A DNA stretch of 64,000 bases from Streptomyces aquilus (GCF_003955715.1 NZ_CP034463.1:1240001-1304000), one strand, 5' to 3'; numbered from the stretch's first letter, positions 9,132 through 17,619 are shown. Translations and numbers: made by a program. Notes: generated from the letters alone by a model not told the origin.

Positions 9132-9734
9132 ATGGCGAACTACACGATTCCGTACGTCGTCGAGCGCACCGCGCAGGGTGAGCGCACCTCCGATGTGTTC
9201 AGCCGGCTGCTGTCGGAGCGGATCATCTTCCTCGGCACCGAGATCGACGACGGCGTGGCCAACGTCGTCATCGCGCAACTCCTCCATCTGGAGTCCTCGG
9301 CGCCGGACCACGAGATCTCGATCTACATCAACTCCCCCGGCGGCTCGTTCACTTCACTCATGGCGATCTACGACGCGATGACGTACGTGCAGACGCCGAT
9401 CTCGACGGTCTGCGTCGGCCAGGCGGCCTCCACGGCGGCCGTGCTGCTCGCGGGCGGGGACCCCGGGCGGCGGATCGTGCTGGAGCACGCGCGCGTGCTG
9501 CTCGGCCAGCCGGCCAGCGGCGGCAGCCGGGGCAGCATCTCCGACCTCGCGCTCCAGGCCAAGGAGATGATCCGGATCCGTGCGCAGGTGGAGGAGGTGC
9601 TGGCCCGGCACACCCACCACGACATCGCCACCCTGCGCGCCGACATGGACCGCGACAAGGTCTTCACCGCGCAGGAGGCCGTGGCGTACGGGCTGGCGGA
9701 CGAGGTGCTCAGCCGGCGCCTCGTGACGGTGTGA
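9132..9734 (+). CDS. clpP4: ClpP4-like subunit lacking the catalytic histidine
   Basis: 200-aa ClpP-fold protein, ATG 9132 one base after the clpP3 stop, so surely co-transcribed and probably translationally coupled. Ser100 (GQAASTAA) and Asp175 ([12 protein letters not shown]) are at the triad positions, but the expected His is Gly125 (GGC codon 9504-9506) in the motif RVLLGQPA, where active ClpP has an HQP motif. Handle-region helices and length are normal, so it should still assemble. By analogy with plant ClpR and divergent Listeria ClpP1 it may be a structural partner in a mixed ClpP3/ClpP4 complex. Whether other Streptomyces ClpP4 proteins share this I cannot check. Confidence 0.88.
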   Translation: MANYTIPYVVERTAQGERTSDVFSRLLSERIIFLGTEIDDGVANVVIAQLLHLESSAPDHEISIYINSPGGSFTSLMAIYDAMTYVQTPISTVCVGQAASTAAVLLAGGDPGRRIVLEHARVLLGQPASGGSRGSISDLALQAKEMIRIRAQVEEVLARHTHHDIATLRADMDRDKVFTAQEAVAYGLADEVLSRRLVTV

Positions 9735-9749
9735 GGCGCCGGGTGGGCG

Positions 9750-10406
9750 TCAGGCGGCCAGGCAGAGGCCGTCGTACGACGAGGTCGTCGTCCGGCGGGT
9801 TCCGGTGGACGTCCGGCTGGTGAGCCGGATCAGCTCGCCCTGGGCGCGCGCGAGCAGGTCACCGAGTCCGAGGCCGAGGGCCTGGGCGGCGGCCGCGAGG
9901 ACCTCCGAGGAGGCTTCCTTGCGGCCCCGCTCCACCTCGGAGAGGTAGGGCATGGAGATCCGCGCGGCGTCGGCGACGTCCTTCAACGTCCGCTCCTGGG
10001 CCAGCCGTTCACGCCGCAGCACGTCACCGACGAGGTCCCGCCACAGGGGTTCCTTGGGGGGCGGCGAGCCGGCGGGGCGATCCGCGACGGGGCGATTGGC
10101 GACGGGGCGGACGGGCGCGGCGCGGACGGGCGCGGCGCGGTCGGCCAGCCGACGGGCGGTTCCCGGGACTGCGGCGGCCGGGCGGTCGGTCGCGGGGTGG
10201 ACGGCGGGCGAGGTGGTGATCCCTGGGCGGGCGGTCGTCGGGCGCGAGGCTCCCTGACCCGTGGCCCCCGGGCGGGCGCTCTCGGGGCGCGCGGCTCCCT
10301 GGCCGGTGGTCCCTGAGCGGGCGGCGGACGGGCGGGCGGTCTCGGGGCGGCCCGGAATCGGGCGCAGCGGGATGACGCGGGCGTGGTTCGGCGCTTGTTC
10401 GCTCAC
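9750..10406 (-). CDS. popR: PopR-like XRE activator of the clpP3 clpP4 operon
   Basis: 218-aa regulator with an XRE helix-turn-helix at about 129-185 (LKDVADAARISMPYLSEVERGRKEAS). The protein ends in Ala-Ala; the last two alanines of S. lividans PopR are known to drive its ClpP-dependent degradation, so the degron is conserved. The first 118 residues are Arg/Pro/Ala/Gly-rich and disordered, with a 15-residue repeat (29-43, 44-58) and shorter repeats near 88-112. The start is a GTG at 10406 with a GGGAAG run directly against it, so the exact start is uncertain. It converges on clpP4 with a 15-bp gap, and its predicted boxes lie upstream of clpP3. Confidence 0.85.
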   Translation of the reverse strand: MSEQAPNHARVIPLRPIPGRPETARPSAARSGTTGQGAARPESARPGATGQGASRPTTARPGITTSPAVHPATDRPAAAVPGTARRLADRAAPVRAAPVRPVANRPVADRPAGSPPPKEPLWRDLVGDVLRRERLAQERTLKDVADAARISMPYLSEVERGRKEASSEVLAAAAQALGLGLGDLLARAQGELIRLTSRTSTGTRRTTTSSYDGLCLAA

Positions 10407-10491
10407 CTTCCCAGCCTAAAAGCGTTGGACGGCTTGGGAAGGGATCAGCATTCTGCCCTGGGTGGAATCGCGGAGGGCGAAGGGTGCGGGC

Positions 10492-11289
10492 ATGGCGCTG
10501 CGGGAGACGTTCAACGAGGACGCGAAACTGTACGACCGGGCCCGGCCCACGTATCCGCCCGGCCTGGTCGCCCAGTTGGCCCGCGCGGCCGGTCTGGGGC
10601 CCGGGCGCCGCGTCCTGGAGGTGGCGCCGGGTACCGGTCAACTCACCCTGCCGCTGGCGGAGTTCGGGGGTGAGGTCACGGCGGTGGAGCTGGGCCCCGA
10701 CATGGCCGCCGCGGCCCGAAGGCGGCTGCGGGCGTTTCCTCATGTGTCCGTGGAGGTCGCGGACTTCGACGAGTGGCCCCTGCCGGCCGAGCCCTTCGAC
10801 CTCATGGTGTGCGCGACCGCCTGGCACTGGCTCGACCCGGACACGCGGGCGGAGAAGGCCGCGGACGCGCTGGCGCCCGGCGGCCTGCTCGGCGTCGTCG
10901 TCACGGACCATGTGGCGGGCGGCACCACGGAGTTCTTCCACCGGTCCCAGCGGTGCTACCAGCGCTGGGACCCGGCCACGCCGCCCGGTCTGCTGCTGAG
11001 GGAGGCGGCCGAGATCCCCACGCGGGCCGAGGAGTTCGAGCGCTGCCCGCGCTTCGAGAACGTCGCGGTGACCCGGTACTTCCAGGAGATCACGTACACC
11101 ACCGACGCGTACCTGGACGTGCTGCTCACCTACTCGAACCACCGGGCGCTGGACGCCGCGCGCCGCGAGGGCCTGCTGGGCTGCATCCGGGAGCTGATCG
11201 ACTCCGGTTACGGCGGCCGGGTCACCAAGCGCTATCTCCACGAGCTGATCACGGCCACGCGCACCGAATCTTCACGAGTGGATCTGTGA
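10492..11289 (+). CDS. Class I SAM-dependent methyltransferase
   Basis: 265-aa protein with a Rossmann-type methyltransferase core: the SAM-binding glycine motif is LEVAPGTGQLTLPLAEFG, followed by AVELGPDM and a CATAWHWLDPDTR motif near residue 110 typical of the UbiE/methyltransferase-11 relatives. I start it at ATG 10492; an in-frame GTG at 10462 is possible. It is divergent from the popR-like gene. No neighbouring biosynthetic gene indicates the methyl acceptor. Confidence 0.85.
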   Translation: MALRETFNEDAKLYDRARPTYPPGLVAQLARAAGLGPGRRVLEVAPGTGQLTLPLAEFGGEVTAVELGPDMAAAARRRLRAFPHVSVEVADFDEWPLPAEPFDLMVCATAWHWLDPDTRAEKAADALAPGGLLGVVVTDHVAGGTTEFFHRSQRCYQRWDPATPPGLLLREAAEIPTRAEEFERCPRFENVAVTRYFQEITYTTDAYLDVLLTYSNHRALDAARREGLLGCIRELIDSGYGGRVTKRYLHELITATRTESSRVDL

Positions 11290-11458
11290 CGTCCGTCATA
11301 GTCGCACGCTGGAGCCGCACGCCACACGGGCCGTCCACCGCTTTCTCACATCCCGGCACCACGCCTGGGGCATGGCCCGCGTCACCAGGGGTACGCGCTG
11401 GATGAGGACCGGCGGGTCGCCCGCTGGTGAAGCCATGACGTGGGACGTGGGAGAGGAC

Positions 11459-12346
11459 ATGGACACCGCCGTGACCGGGTCGGAGGCACAGCTCGTCGAG
11501 AGGACCGCCGGGACCAGCACGGGTGACGGACCGCTGCCAGGAGTCGTGGACCCGCGGAGTGTCGCTCCGCGTGACGCGCGGGCGCTGTCCCGCCAGTTCT
11601 TCCAGCGCCTGACCGAGCTCGAGGAAGGCACACACGAGTACCAGTACGCGCGCAACACGCTGATCGAGATGAACATGTCCCTCGTGCGGTTCGCCGCCGG
11701 CCGGTTCCGCGGTCGCGGCGACGACATGGAGGACATCGTGCAGACCGGCATGATCGGCCTGATCAAGGCCATCGACCGGTTCGAACTCACGCGCGAGGTC
11801 GAGTTCACGTCCTTCGCGCTGCCGTACATAGTCGGCGAGATCAAGCGGTTCTTCCGGGACACCACCTGGGCGGTGCACGTCCCGCGGCGGCTACAGGAGC
11901 TGCGGGTGGAGCTGGCCAAGGCGCGCGAGGAGCTGGCCAGCCGGCTGGACCGGGAGCCGACCGTGGCCGAGCTCGCCACGTTGATGAACATCTCCGAGGA
12001 CGAGGTCATCGAGGGCCAGATCGCGTCCAACGGCTACAACTCCGCCTCGCTGGACGCCGCCCTCACCGGCGACGGGCCCGAGCACGGCGAGTCGGTGCTC
12101 GCCGACTTCATCGGCGTCGAGGAGGACGGGCTGCGGCTGGTCGAGGACTTCCAGTCGCTCGCGCCGCTGATGGCCGAGCTCAGCGACCGTGACCGGCAGA
12201 TCATCCATCTGCGGTTCGTGGAGGAGGCCACCCAGGCGGAGATCGGCGAGCAGCTGGGCTGTTCGCAGATGCATGTGTCCCGGCTGATCAAGCGGATCAT
12301 CGCGCGGTTGCGCCAAGGCATGCTGGGCGAGCTGGGCTGCGCCTGA
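11459..12346 (+). CDS. RNA polymerase sigma factor, SigB/SigF/SigG subfamily
   Basis: About 295-aa group 3 sigma factor. Region 2 is clear (NMSLVRFAAGRFRGRGDDMEDIVQTGMIGLIKAIDRFE and the DNA-melting segment FTSFALPYIVGEIKRFFRD), region 3 follows (LDREPTVAELATLMN) and region 4 ends the protein (DRQIIHLRFVEEATQAEIGEQLGCSQMHVSRLIKRI). The ATG at 11459 has GGGAG five bases upstream; in-frame ATGs at 11435 and 11372 would lengthen it. In Streptomyces this subfamily governs osmotic, oxidative and developmental stress regulons and is held by RsbW-like kinases, one of which is encoded convergently next door. Confidence 0.92.
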   Translation: MDTAVTGSEAQLVERTAGTSTGDGPLPGVVDPRSVAPRDARALSRQFFQRLTELEEGTHEYQYARNTLIEMNMSLVRFAAGRFRGRGDDMEDIVQTGMIGLIKAIDRFELTREVEFTSFALPYIVGEIKRFFRDTTWAVHVPRRLQELRVELAKAREELASRLDREPTVAELATLMNISEDEVIEGQIASNGYNSASLDAALTGDGPEHGESVLADFIGVEEDGLRLVEDFQSLAPLMAELSDRDRQIIHLRFVEEATQAEIGEQLGCSQMHVSRLIKRIIARLRQGMLGELGCA

Positions 12347-12353
12347 GAACCGG

Positions 12354-12397
12354 GGCGAGGGTGACCGGCCGGACCGCCGCGGCGGTCACCCCTCGCC
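12354..12397. terminator. Bidirectional terminator between the sigma and anti-sigma genes
   Basis: Inverted repeat with arms 12354-12367 and 12383-12397, identical apart from one extra C, and a loop of about 15. It starts 8 bp after the sigma stop and the right arm runs through the stop of the convergent RsbW-like gene, so it can serve both. Confidence 0.6.
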
Positions 12398-12841
12398 GAG
12401 TCTCAGGGTCGCGGTGACCCGTTTGCCGACCGGTACCCGCTCGGCGGTGACCTCGGCCGCCAGCGCGTGCACGATCTCCAGGCCGTGCCGGCCGACCCGC
12501 TCCGGGTCCTTCGGGAAACGCAGGGGCAGCGCGGCGCTGCTGTCGTAGACGGACACGGTCACGGCGGCGTCCGTGCCCTCCAGGTCCAGGATGTACGGCC
12601 CGTTGCTGTGCCGGTCGGCGTTGGTGACCAGCTCGCTCACCACCAGGAGCACCTCGTCGTCGGCCCGGGCGCCGATCTCGGCGCACCACTCGGTCCTGAG
12701 CTGCTCGAGGAAGTGCGCTGCGAAGTGCCGGGCCTCGGCGATACAGCCCGGTTCGCCCGTGTAGTGGGCCGCCCGCCGGAGTGGGTCGACGGGCACATCG
12801 AAACCAGTCGGTATCACTGCCCCGTCCAGGTGCTCGATCAT
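12386..12841 (-). CDS. RsbW-like ATP-binding anti-sigma kinase
   Basis: 151-aa HATPase_c protein of the RsbW/SpoIIAB type common in Streptomyces. The ATP N box is SELVTNADRHS and the G2 box is GRHGLEIVHALA. I start at ATG 12841, which has a GAGAGAAA run upstream. The family binds a sigma factor or phosphorylates STAS antagonists; many Streptomyces paralogues have unknown targets. The convergent SigB/F-type sigma gene is the obvious candidate partner, although convergent rather than operonic placement weakens the case. Confidence 0.82.
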   Translation of the reverse strand: MIEHLDGAVIPTGFDVPVDPLRRAAHYTGEPGCIAEARHFAAHFLEQLRTEWCAEIGARADDEVLLVVSELVTNADRHSNGPYILDLEGTDAAVTVSVYDSSAALPLRFPKDPERVGRHGLEIVHALAAEVTAERVPVGKRVTATLRLGEG

Positions 12842-12937
12842 GCGTTTCTCTCTCGGAAGCCGGACTGGCCGGACGCTGCTGCACCAGTGCTCGTACCCCG
12901 AGCGAGGCGCCGCAGTCCCCAAAACGGGTCGTGTCGG

Positions 12938-14236
12938 TCACATGGCCGGTGACGTCAGGGGCGAGAGGTGCGTGGACGCCGAAGCGGTCGTGGTGTCGGA
13001 CGCGAGCGGCGGCTGCGGCGCGGAGGTGTCGGGCGAGGACTGCTCGTCCGGCGTGTCCTGCTGTGTCGTCTCGGGCGCCGGCGACTCGGAGCTCGGGGTG
13101 GGCGAGGACGGGGTCACCGACGTCGGCGGGCAGGGCGTCGCCGAGCCGGTGGGCGTGCCGGTCGCGGGGCCGGTGGGCGTGCCGGTGGCCGTGGAGAGGC
13201 ACGGCGCCGGGGAGGACGGGGACGTGGGCGGCGACGTCGGTGTCGTGGGGGCCGTCGGCGTCGTCACGCTCACGGACGGCGAGGGGTTCACCGGCGGGTG
13301 GGTGTGCTGGTCCTTGCCTCCGGTGTCGCCGCGGTGGCGGGCGATCCACGCGTCGTCGTCCGGGTCGTAGATCACGAAGACGTTGATGACGGTCACCGAG
13401 GGCGCGACGACCACGACGTTCGAGGGCCGGTACGACGCCCATCGGTCGCCGGTCTGCTTCGGGGTGGTCTGCTGGGCGACCGGCGGGGTGAGCGGGTTGC
13501 CGCAGGCGCAGCGGACGCGGGGCACGCCGTGGCTGTCGACGAGGACGGCGGTGCCGGCCTGGAGGACGGCCTGGTAGCTGGTGGCGGCGCCGTCGCGGTA
13601 GCCGTGGTTGGTGACGCGGGTGTCCATGCGCAGCTGCACGGGGGTGAGCGCGCGCAGGTAGGCGGGCACGCCGGACGGCTGGACGCCGGCGACGGACGCG
13701 AAGGCGTTGTTCTTCGCCGGGGCCGCCTGGAGGGCCTTGATCTGGGCCTCCACGTCACAGCTGGAGACGTTGCGGGTGCCGCCGTAGAGGCCCGGCGCGC
13801 CGCCGTCGACGCCCCGTACCGCGTTGGTCGCGGCCGACCCGGTCGCCGGGGAGGCGGAGACGGGCGGGGCGGAGCTGTCGTTCGCGGTGGACTCGGTGAA
13901 GGGCTCGGGGCCGGTCTTGGAGGCGGCCTGGAGGAAGACCTCGCCGCCCTTGGCGGTGCCGCCGCCCCCGCCGTCGGAGCGGCTGAAGACGAGCGCCAGC
14001 ACCACGGCGGCCACGACCGCGGTGGCGAGGACGGCGACCCTCGGCACGGACCGCCACCAGGGGCGGTGGGGTTCCGGCGAGGGTGTCCCGCCGCTGCTGC
14101 CCGGTGGCTGCGGCGGGGCACCACCGCTGCTGCCCGGTGGCTGCGAGGGCGGCCCCGAGGGCGGCTGGGAGGGACCCGACAGCGGACCTGAGGGCGGTCC
14201 GGTGGGCCGGCCGGAGGACGGAGGTTCGGCGCTCAC
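12938..14236 (-). CDS. Membrane-anchored secreted protein with Pro/Thr/Ser-rich tail (DUF6777-like)
   Basis: 432-aa protein read from GTG 14236 (GGGAAGAAGG upstream). Order: a cytoplasmic Pro/Ser/Gly-rich head of about 80 residues with repeats of QPPGSSGG, one membrane helix (VAVLATAVVAAVVLALVFS), an extracellular domain of about 200 residues with Cys in VSSCDVEAQIKAL and a CACGNPL motif, then about 120 residues rich in Pro, Thr and Ser. The ectodomain resembles what I know as DUF6777 in Streptomyces, often near kinases; I cannot confirm the family by search. No catalytic motif is visible. It is divergent from the streptophobe gene, sharing the 160-bp promoter region. Confidence 0.7.
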   Translation of the reverse strand: MSAEPPSSGRPTGPPSGPLSGPSQPPSGPPSQPPGSSGGAPPQPPGSSGGTPSPEPHRPWWRSVPRVAVLATAVVAAVVLALVFSRSDGGGGGTAKGGEVFLQAASKTGPEPFTESTANDSSAPPVSASPATGSAATNAVRGVDGGAPGLYGGTRNVSSCDVEAQIKALQAAPAKNNAFASVAGVQPSGVPAYLRALTPVQLRMDTRVTNHGYRDGAATSYQAVLQAGTAVLVDSHGVPRVRCACGNPLTPPVAQQTTPKQTGDRWASYRPSNVVVVAPSVTVINVFVIYDPDDDAWIARHRGDTGGKDQHTHPPVNPSPSVSVTTPTAPTTPTSPPTSPSSPAPCLSTATGTPTGPATGTPTGSATPCPPTSVTPSSPTPSSESPAPETTQQDTPDEQSSPDTSAPQPPLASDTTTASASTHLSPLTSPAM

Positions 14237-14396
14237 GAGCCCTTCTTCCCGACGTGGGACTCTGCGGCTTTTTACCCTTACACCGCTTTTATCCACGACG
14301 ATTCCATTGTGTGCTCCGGCCCGGTGCCGCTCGCAAGCCGACGCGGACGGCCCTCCCGGCGGGCGCGTCCCCCGGGCGCTGCTTAGCGTGGGCAGG

Positions 14397-15674
14397 GTGA
14401 GCCCGAGAACCCGCTCCGACCAGGCCGTTGCCCCGCACGGCTGGGTACAGGCCGCCGTCACCGTGCTGTCCGGACTGCTCGTCATGGGCGTGACCGCGGC
14501 CCTGGGGCTGTGGGCGGCCGGGGCGACGGACCTTCCGGACGGGGCGTTCCCCCGGGTCGTCGCGGCGACGGTCGTCACCGCGGTGGGCGGCACGATCGAA
14601 CTCTCCGGGAACGCCGGCGGTCTCGCCGACACCCAGGCGGGTCTGACGGTCATCCCGCTGTCCGTCACGCTGGCCGGTGCCCTCGTCGTCGCGGCCGCCT
14701 TTCTCCGGCCGTTGCGGCACCGCGCCGTCGCGAGCGCCACGGAGCTGGCGGGCTGGGCGGCGCGGGTCGCCGTGCTGTGGCTGCTCGGCCTGATCGCCCT
14801 CGCCCTGGGGGCCCGCCAGACCTTCACGCTCTCCCTCGGCGAGAGCGCGCTCTCCGACCTCGGCGACCTGTTCGGGGTGACCCCGGAGGTCGGCTTCAAG
14901 ACGGACCTCCCGCTGACGCTGCTGTTCGGCCTGCTCTGGCTGGCCGGGGTGCTGGCGCTGGCGCTGCTGGTCTCGCGCGGGGCGCCGCTGCCGGGCCGGC
15001 TGCTGCGCTTTCAGGCGTCGGTGCGGCCGGCGGCGTACGCGATGGTCGTGCTCCTGCTCGCCTATGTGGCCCTCGGCATCGTGGTCGCCCTGGTCGTGGC
15101 GGTGACGCGCGGTCACGCGGTGGAGACCCTGGCCGTGATCCTTCTCGGCCTGCCGAACCTGGTCTGGCTGGCATTGACGCTGGGCCTCGGCGCCACCTGG
15201 AACGGCCGGGTGGAGGGCCCGTTCGGGCTGCCGATGCCGCACGTCCTCGACGAGGTGCTGCGCTCGAAGGACACCGCCACGCTGAATCTGTCGACCCTCG
15301 CCGACCACGACGGCAGGGTGTGGTGGCTGCTGGTCGTCGACGCGGTGCTGCTGCTCGCCGCCGCGTTCGTGATGGCGGCCCGCTCCCCCGCCCGGATGCG
15401 CGCCTGGCAGCACGCCCTGCACCTGGCGGTCGCCCTCGCTCTGACCGTCCTGATGATCTGCCTGCTCGGCCGCATCACCGCCCACTACGGCCTGTCGGTC
15501 CTCGGCATCGGCGACCTCGGCGGCGACCTGGGTGGGGAGCTGTTCCTCGAACCCGAGGTGTGGTCGGCCGTCGGGCTGGGCGCGCTGTGGGGTCTGGCCG
15601 CGGGCTTCCTGGGCGGGTTGCTGGCGCGGCCGGTGCGGCGGCGGGGCGCGACGGACCCGGCTAGCCGCCCCTGA
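14397..15674 (+). CDS. Streptophobe-family polytopic membrane protein
   Basis: 425-aa very hydrophobic protein with about nine to ten membrane helices, starting at GTG 14397 (an alternative GTG is at 14388; the first ATG would fall inside helix 1). The length, Ala/Leu/Val composition, GGTIELSGNAGG loop and Arg-rich C terminus (LARPVRRRGATDPASRP) match the actinobacterial streptophobe group, whose function is unknown. In Streptomyces it often sits beside a Ser/Thr kinase, as here. Its last 52 bases form the left end of a 217-bp tandem duplication, and in the ancestral arrangement its 3' end overlapped the kinase 3' end by 14 bp. Confidence 0.8.
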   Translation: MSPRTRSDQAVAPHGWVQAAVTVLSGLLVMGVTAALGLWAAGATDLPDGAFPRVVAATVVTAVGGTIELSGNAGGLADTQAGLTVIPLSVTLAGALVVAAAFLRPLRHRAVASATELAGWAARVAVLWLLGLIALALGARQTFTLSLGESALSDLGDLFGVTPEVGFKTDLPLTLLFGLLWLAGVLALALLVSRGAPLPGRLLRFQASVRPAAYAMVVLLLAYVALGIVVALVVAVTRGHAVETLAVILLGLPNLVWLALTLGLGATWNGRVEGPFGLPMPHVLDEVLRSKDTATLNLSTLADHDGRVWWLLVVDAVLLLAAAFVMAARSPARMRAWQHALHLAVALALTVLMICLLGRITAHYGLSVLGIGDLGGDLGGELFLEPEVWSAVGLGALWGLAAGFLGGLLARPVRRRGATDPASRP

Positions 15675-16183
15675 AGACGGGTTGCGCCCACGGCGGCGGC
15701 TGTTTCGGGCCGGCCACCGCGGAGTTCGCGACCCGCACGGCCACCTGCGGCGGTGGACGGCCGGACACCGGTCGTCGCCGTGCGCGCAGGGCGGAGACGA
15801 AGGTTGGGGTCTGGTCACGGCCTTGCTCGGCGGATTGCCGGCGCGGCCGGTGCGGCGGCGGGGCGCGACGGACCCGGCTAGCCGCCCCTGAAGACGGGTT
15901 GCGCCCACGGCGGCGGCTGTTTCGGGCCGGCCACCGCGGAGTTCGCGACCCGCACGGCCACCTGCGGCGGTGGACGGCCGGACACCGGTCGTCGCCGTGC
16001 GCGCAGGGCGGAGACGAAGGTTGGGGTCTGGTCACGGCCTTGCTCGGCGGATTGCCGGCGCGGCCGGTGCGGCGGCGGGGCGCGACGGACCCGGCTAGCC
16101 GCCCCTGAAGACGGGTTGCGCCCACGGCGGCGGCTGTTTCGGGCCGGCCACCGCGGAGTTCGCGACCCGCACGGCCACCTGCG
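15623..16183. repeat. 217-bp tandem duplication of two convergent gene tails
   Basis: Period 217 bp: identical sequence starts at 15623, 15840 and 16057. Copies one and two look identical throughout; copy three is identical for 127 bp (to 16183), then changes into the true kinase 3' end. Each copy carries the last residues of the streptophobe protein (ARPVRRRGATDPASRP) on the plus strand and the last about 30 residues of the kinase (QVAVRVANSAVAGPKQPPP) on the minus strand. Between them copies one and two hold a diverged kinase-tail segment fused to a diverged streptophobe tail (ALLGGLPARP against GFLGGLLARP). No transposase or terminal inverted repeats. The gene-free stretch 15675-16094 consists of this repeat only. 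Confidence 0.92.
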
Positions 16184-17084
16184 TCGGTGCGTGGCCGGCC
16201 GGCCGGTCGCCGGTCATGGCCGTGCGCAGGGCGGAGACGAAGGTGAGGCAGGTGCCGTAGCGGTCGTCCGGGCTCTTCGCGAGGGACGTGGCGAGGACGG
16301 TGTCGGCCGCCGGCGGGAGGTCGGGGCGGGACTCGGTCAGCGGGGGCGGTTCGTCGTACTGGTGGGCCCAGAGCAGGGCCATGTCGTCGTCGCGGCGGAA
16401 CGGCGGGTGGCCCGCGAGGGCCTCGTAGACGACGCAGGCGAAGCCGTAGACGTCGCAGCGGCCGTCGACGGGCTTGCCGGAGATCTGCTCGGGGGCCACG
16501 TAGTCGAGCGTGCCGACGAACTGGCCGACCGTGGTGAAGCCGGTCAGGGACAGGGACTTCTTCGTCAGGCCGAAGTCGGTGAGGTAGGCGTGCTCGGGGT
16601 GGTCGCTGTCGGTGCCGCGGGCGATCAGGATGTTGCCGGGTTTCACGTCCCGGTGGACCAGCCCGTGGTCGTGCGCCGCGTCCAGCGCGGAGGCGATCTG
16701 GGCGGCGATCCGCAGCGCGGGTCCGGGCGCCAACGGGCCCCGGCGGTCCAGGAGATGGCGCAGGTCGCTGCCCTCGACGTAGCGCATGGCGATGTAGAGG
16801 ACGCCGTCCGTCTCGCCCGCCTCGAAGACGGGGACGATGTGCGGGTGGTCGATCGCGGCGGCGGCCCGCGACTCGTGGGTGAAGCGGCGGCGGAAGGTGT
16901 CGTTGCGGGCGAGTTCGGGGGCGAGGAGCTTGAGGGCGACCGTGCGGTCCAGGCGCAGGTCGTGGGCGCGGTAGACGACGGCCATGCCGCCGCGGCCGAT
17001 CTCGCGCTCGATGCGGTAGCCGGCGATCTGCCGGCCGATCAGCTCGGAGGGCCGGCCGGAGAAGAGGCTGGTGTCACGGGCCAT
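16095..17084 (-). CDS. Ser/Thr protein kinase, soluble
   Basis: 329-aa Hanks-type kinase. Glycine loop IGRGGMAVVYRA, Lys in TVALKLLAPE, catalytic loop LVHRDVKPGNIL, DFG in LTDFGLTKK and the activation segment with GTLDYVAPEQISG are all intact. After the kinase domain only about 45 residues remain (PTQVAVRVANSAVAGPKQPPPWAQPVFRGG) with no membrane helix, unlike PknA/PknB. The gene overlaps the upstream small gene by 11 bp, and that gene overlaps the FHA-ABC transporter, so all three are one coupled operon. This parallels mycobacterial PknF with its FHA-ABC substrate Rv1747. Its 3' end lies in the third copy of the 217-bp repeat. Confidence 0.92.
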   Translation of the reverse strand: MARDTSLFSGRPSELIGRQIAGYRIEREIGRGGMAVVYRAHDLRLDRTVALKLLAPELARNDTFRRRFTHESRAAAAIDHPHIVPVFEAGETDGVLYIAMRYVEGSDLRHLLDRRGPLAPGPALRIAAQIASALDAAHDHGLVHRDVKPGNILIARGTDSDHPEHAYLTDFGLTKKSLSLTGFTTVGQFVGTLDYVAPEQISGKPVDGRCDVYGFACVVYEALAGHPPFRRDDDMALLWAHQYDEPPPLTESRPDLPPAADTVLATSLAKSPDDRYGTCLTFVSALRTAMTGDRPAGHAPTQVAVRVANSAVAGPKQPPPWAQPVFRGG

Positions 17085-17619
17085 CGGGCGTCACGACCTG
17101 GGTGGCGGCGTGCCCGGGGTCCCCGGCGGCGACGACGGGCCCTTCCTCGGCGGCGTAGGTGCTCAGCCGGGTGCCGTCGGCGTAGACCCAGCGGCCGTGC
17201 TGGGCGTCGTAGAGCCAGACCGACTCGCCGTCGACGACGACGCCGATCCGCAGGCCCCGGGTGCGGCTGTGGAAGGCCTCGGCGTCCAGGGCGCCGTCGG
17301 CCAGCTCCTCGACCGCGGACCGGTAGCGCGTGAGCGTCTCCTCGGCGCGGGCGAGCAGGGGGCGGGGGTCGGCGGTGCGGGCGAGCGGGGCGTCCGCGAC
17401 GGGCGGGTCCTTGGGCACGGCGACCAGGAAGCGGCCGTCGACCCAGGCCGACCAGCCGTTGGCGCACAGGACGTGTCCCCAGTCGCCGCGCCGCTCCAGG
17501 AGCTGGACCGGCAGCAGCGGGTCCAGGGACACGGTGGGCCGGGCGGGGTCGGGGGCCTCCCAGGCGGGCATGCCGTGCTGGGGGACGACGTGGGTGGGCC
17601 GGAAGCCGGGGGTGGTCAT
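17074..17619 (-). CDS. Small uncharacterised protein coupled to the FHA-ABC transporter and kinase
   Basis: 181-aa soluble protein whose start codon shares a base with the transporter stop (TGATG) and whose stop lies 11 bp inside the kinase gene. An SH3-like stretch is visible (QLLERRGDWGHVLCANGWSAWVDGR, about residues 36-62), then a helical segment, then SVWLYDAQHGRWVYADG. No catalytic motif or signal peptide. The tight coupling suggests a partner or substrate in the kinase/FHA-transporter signalling unit. I do not recognise a named family. Confidence 0.75.
   Translation of the reverse strand: MTTPGFRPTHVVPQHGMPAWEAPDPARPTVSLDPLLPVQLLERRGDWGHVLCANGWSAWVDGRFLVAVPKDPPVADAPLARTADPRPLLARAEETLTRYRSAVEELADGALDAEAFHSRTRGLRIGVVVDGESVWLYDAQHGRWVYADGTRLSTYAAEEGPVVAAGDPGHAATQVVTPDGP

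Noticed and set aside
10024..11241. 405-codon minus-strand frame across the methyltransferase
   Set aside because: Shadow of the methyltransferase and popR-like genes without domains.
15661..16125. Small minus- and plus-strand frames inside the 217-bp repeats
   Set aside because: They are tails of the kinase and streptophobe genes joined out of context; the period of 217 is not a multiple of 3, so no repeat protein results.
15623..16183. 217-bp repeat as an insertion sequence
   Set aside because: No transposase, no terminal inverted repeats, no target-site duplication.
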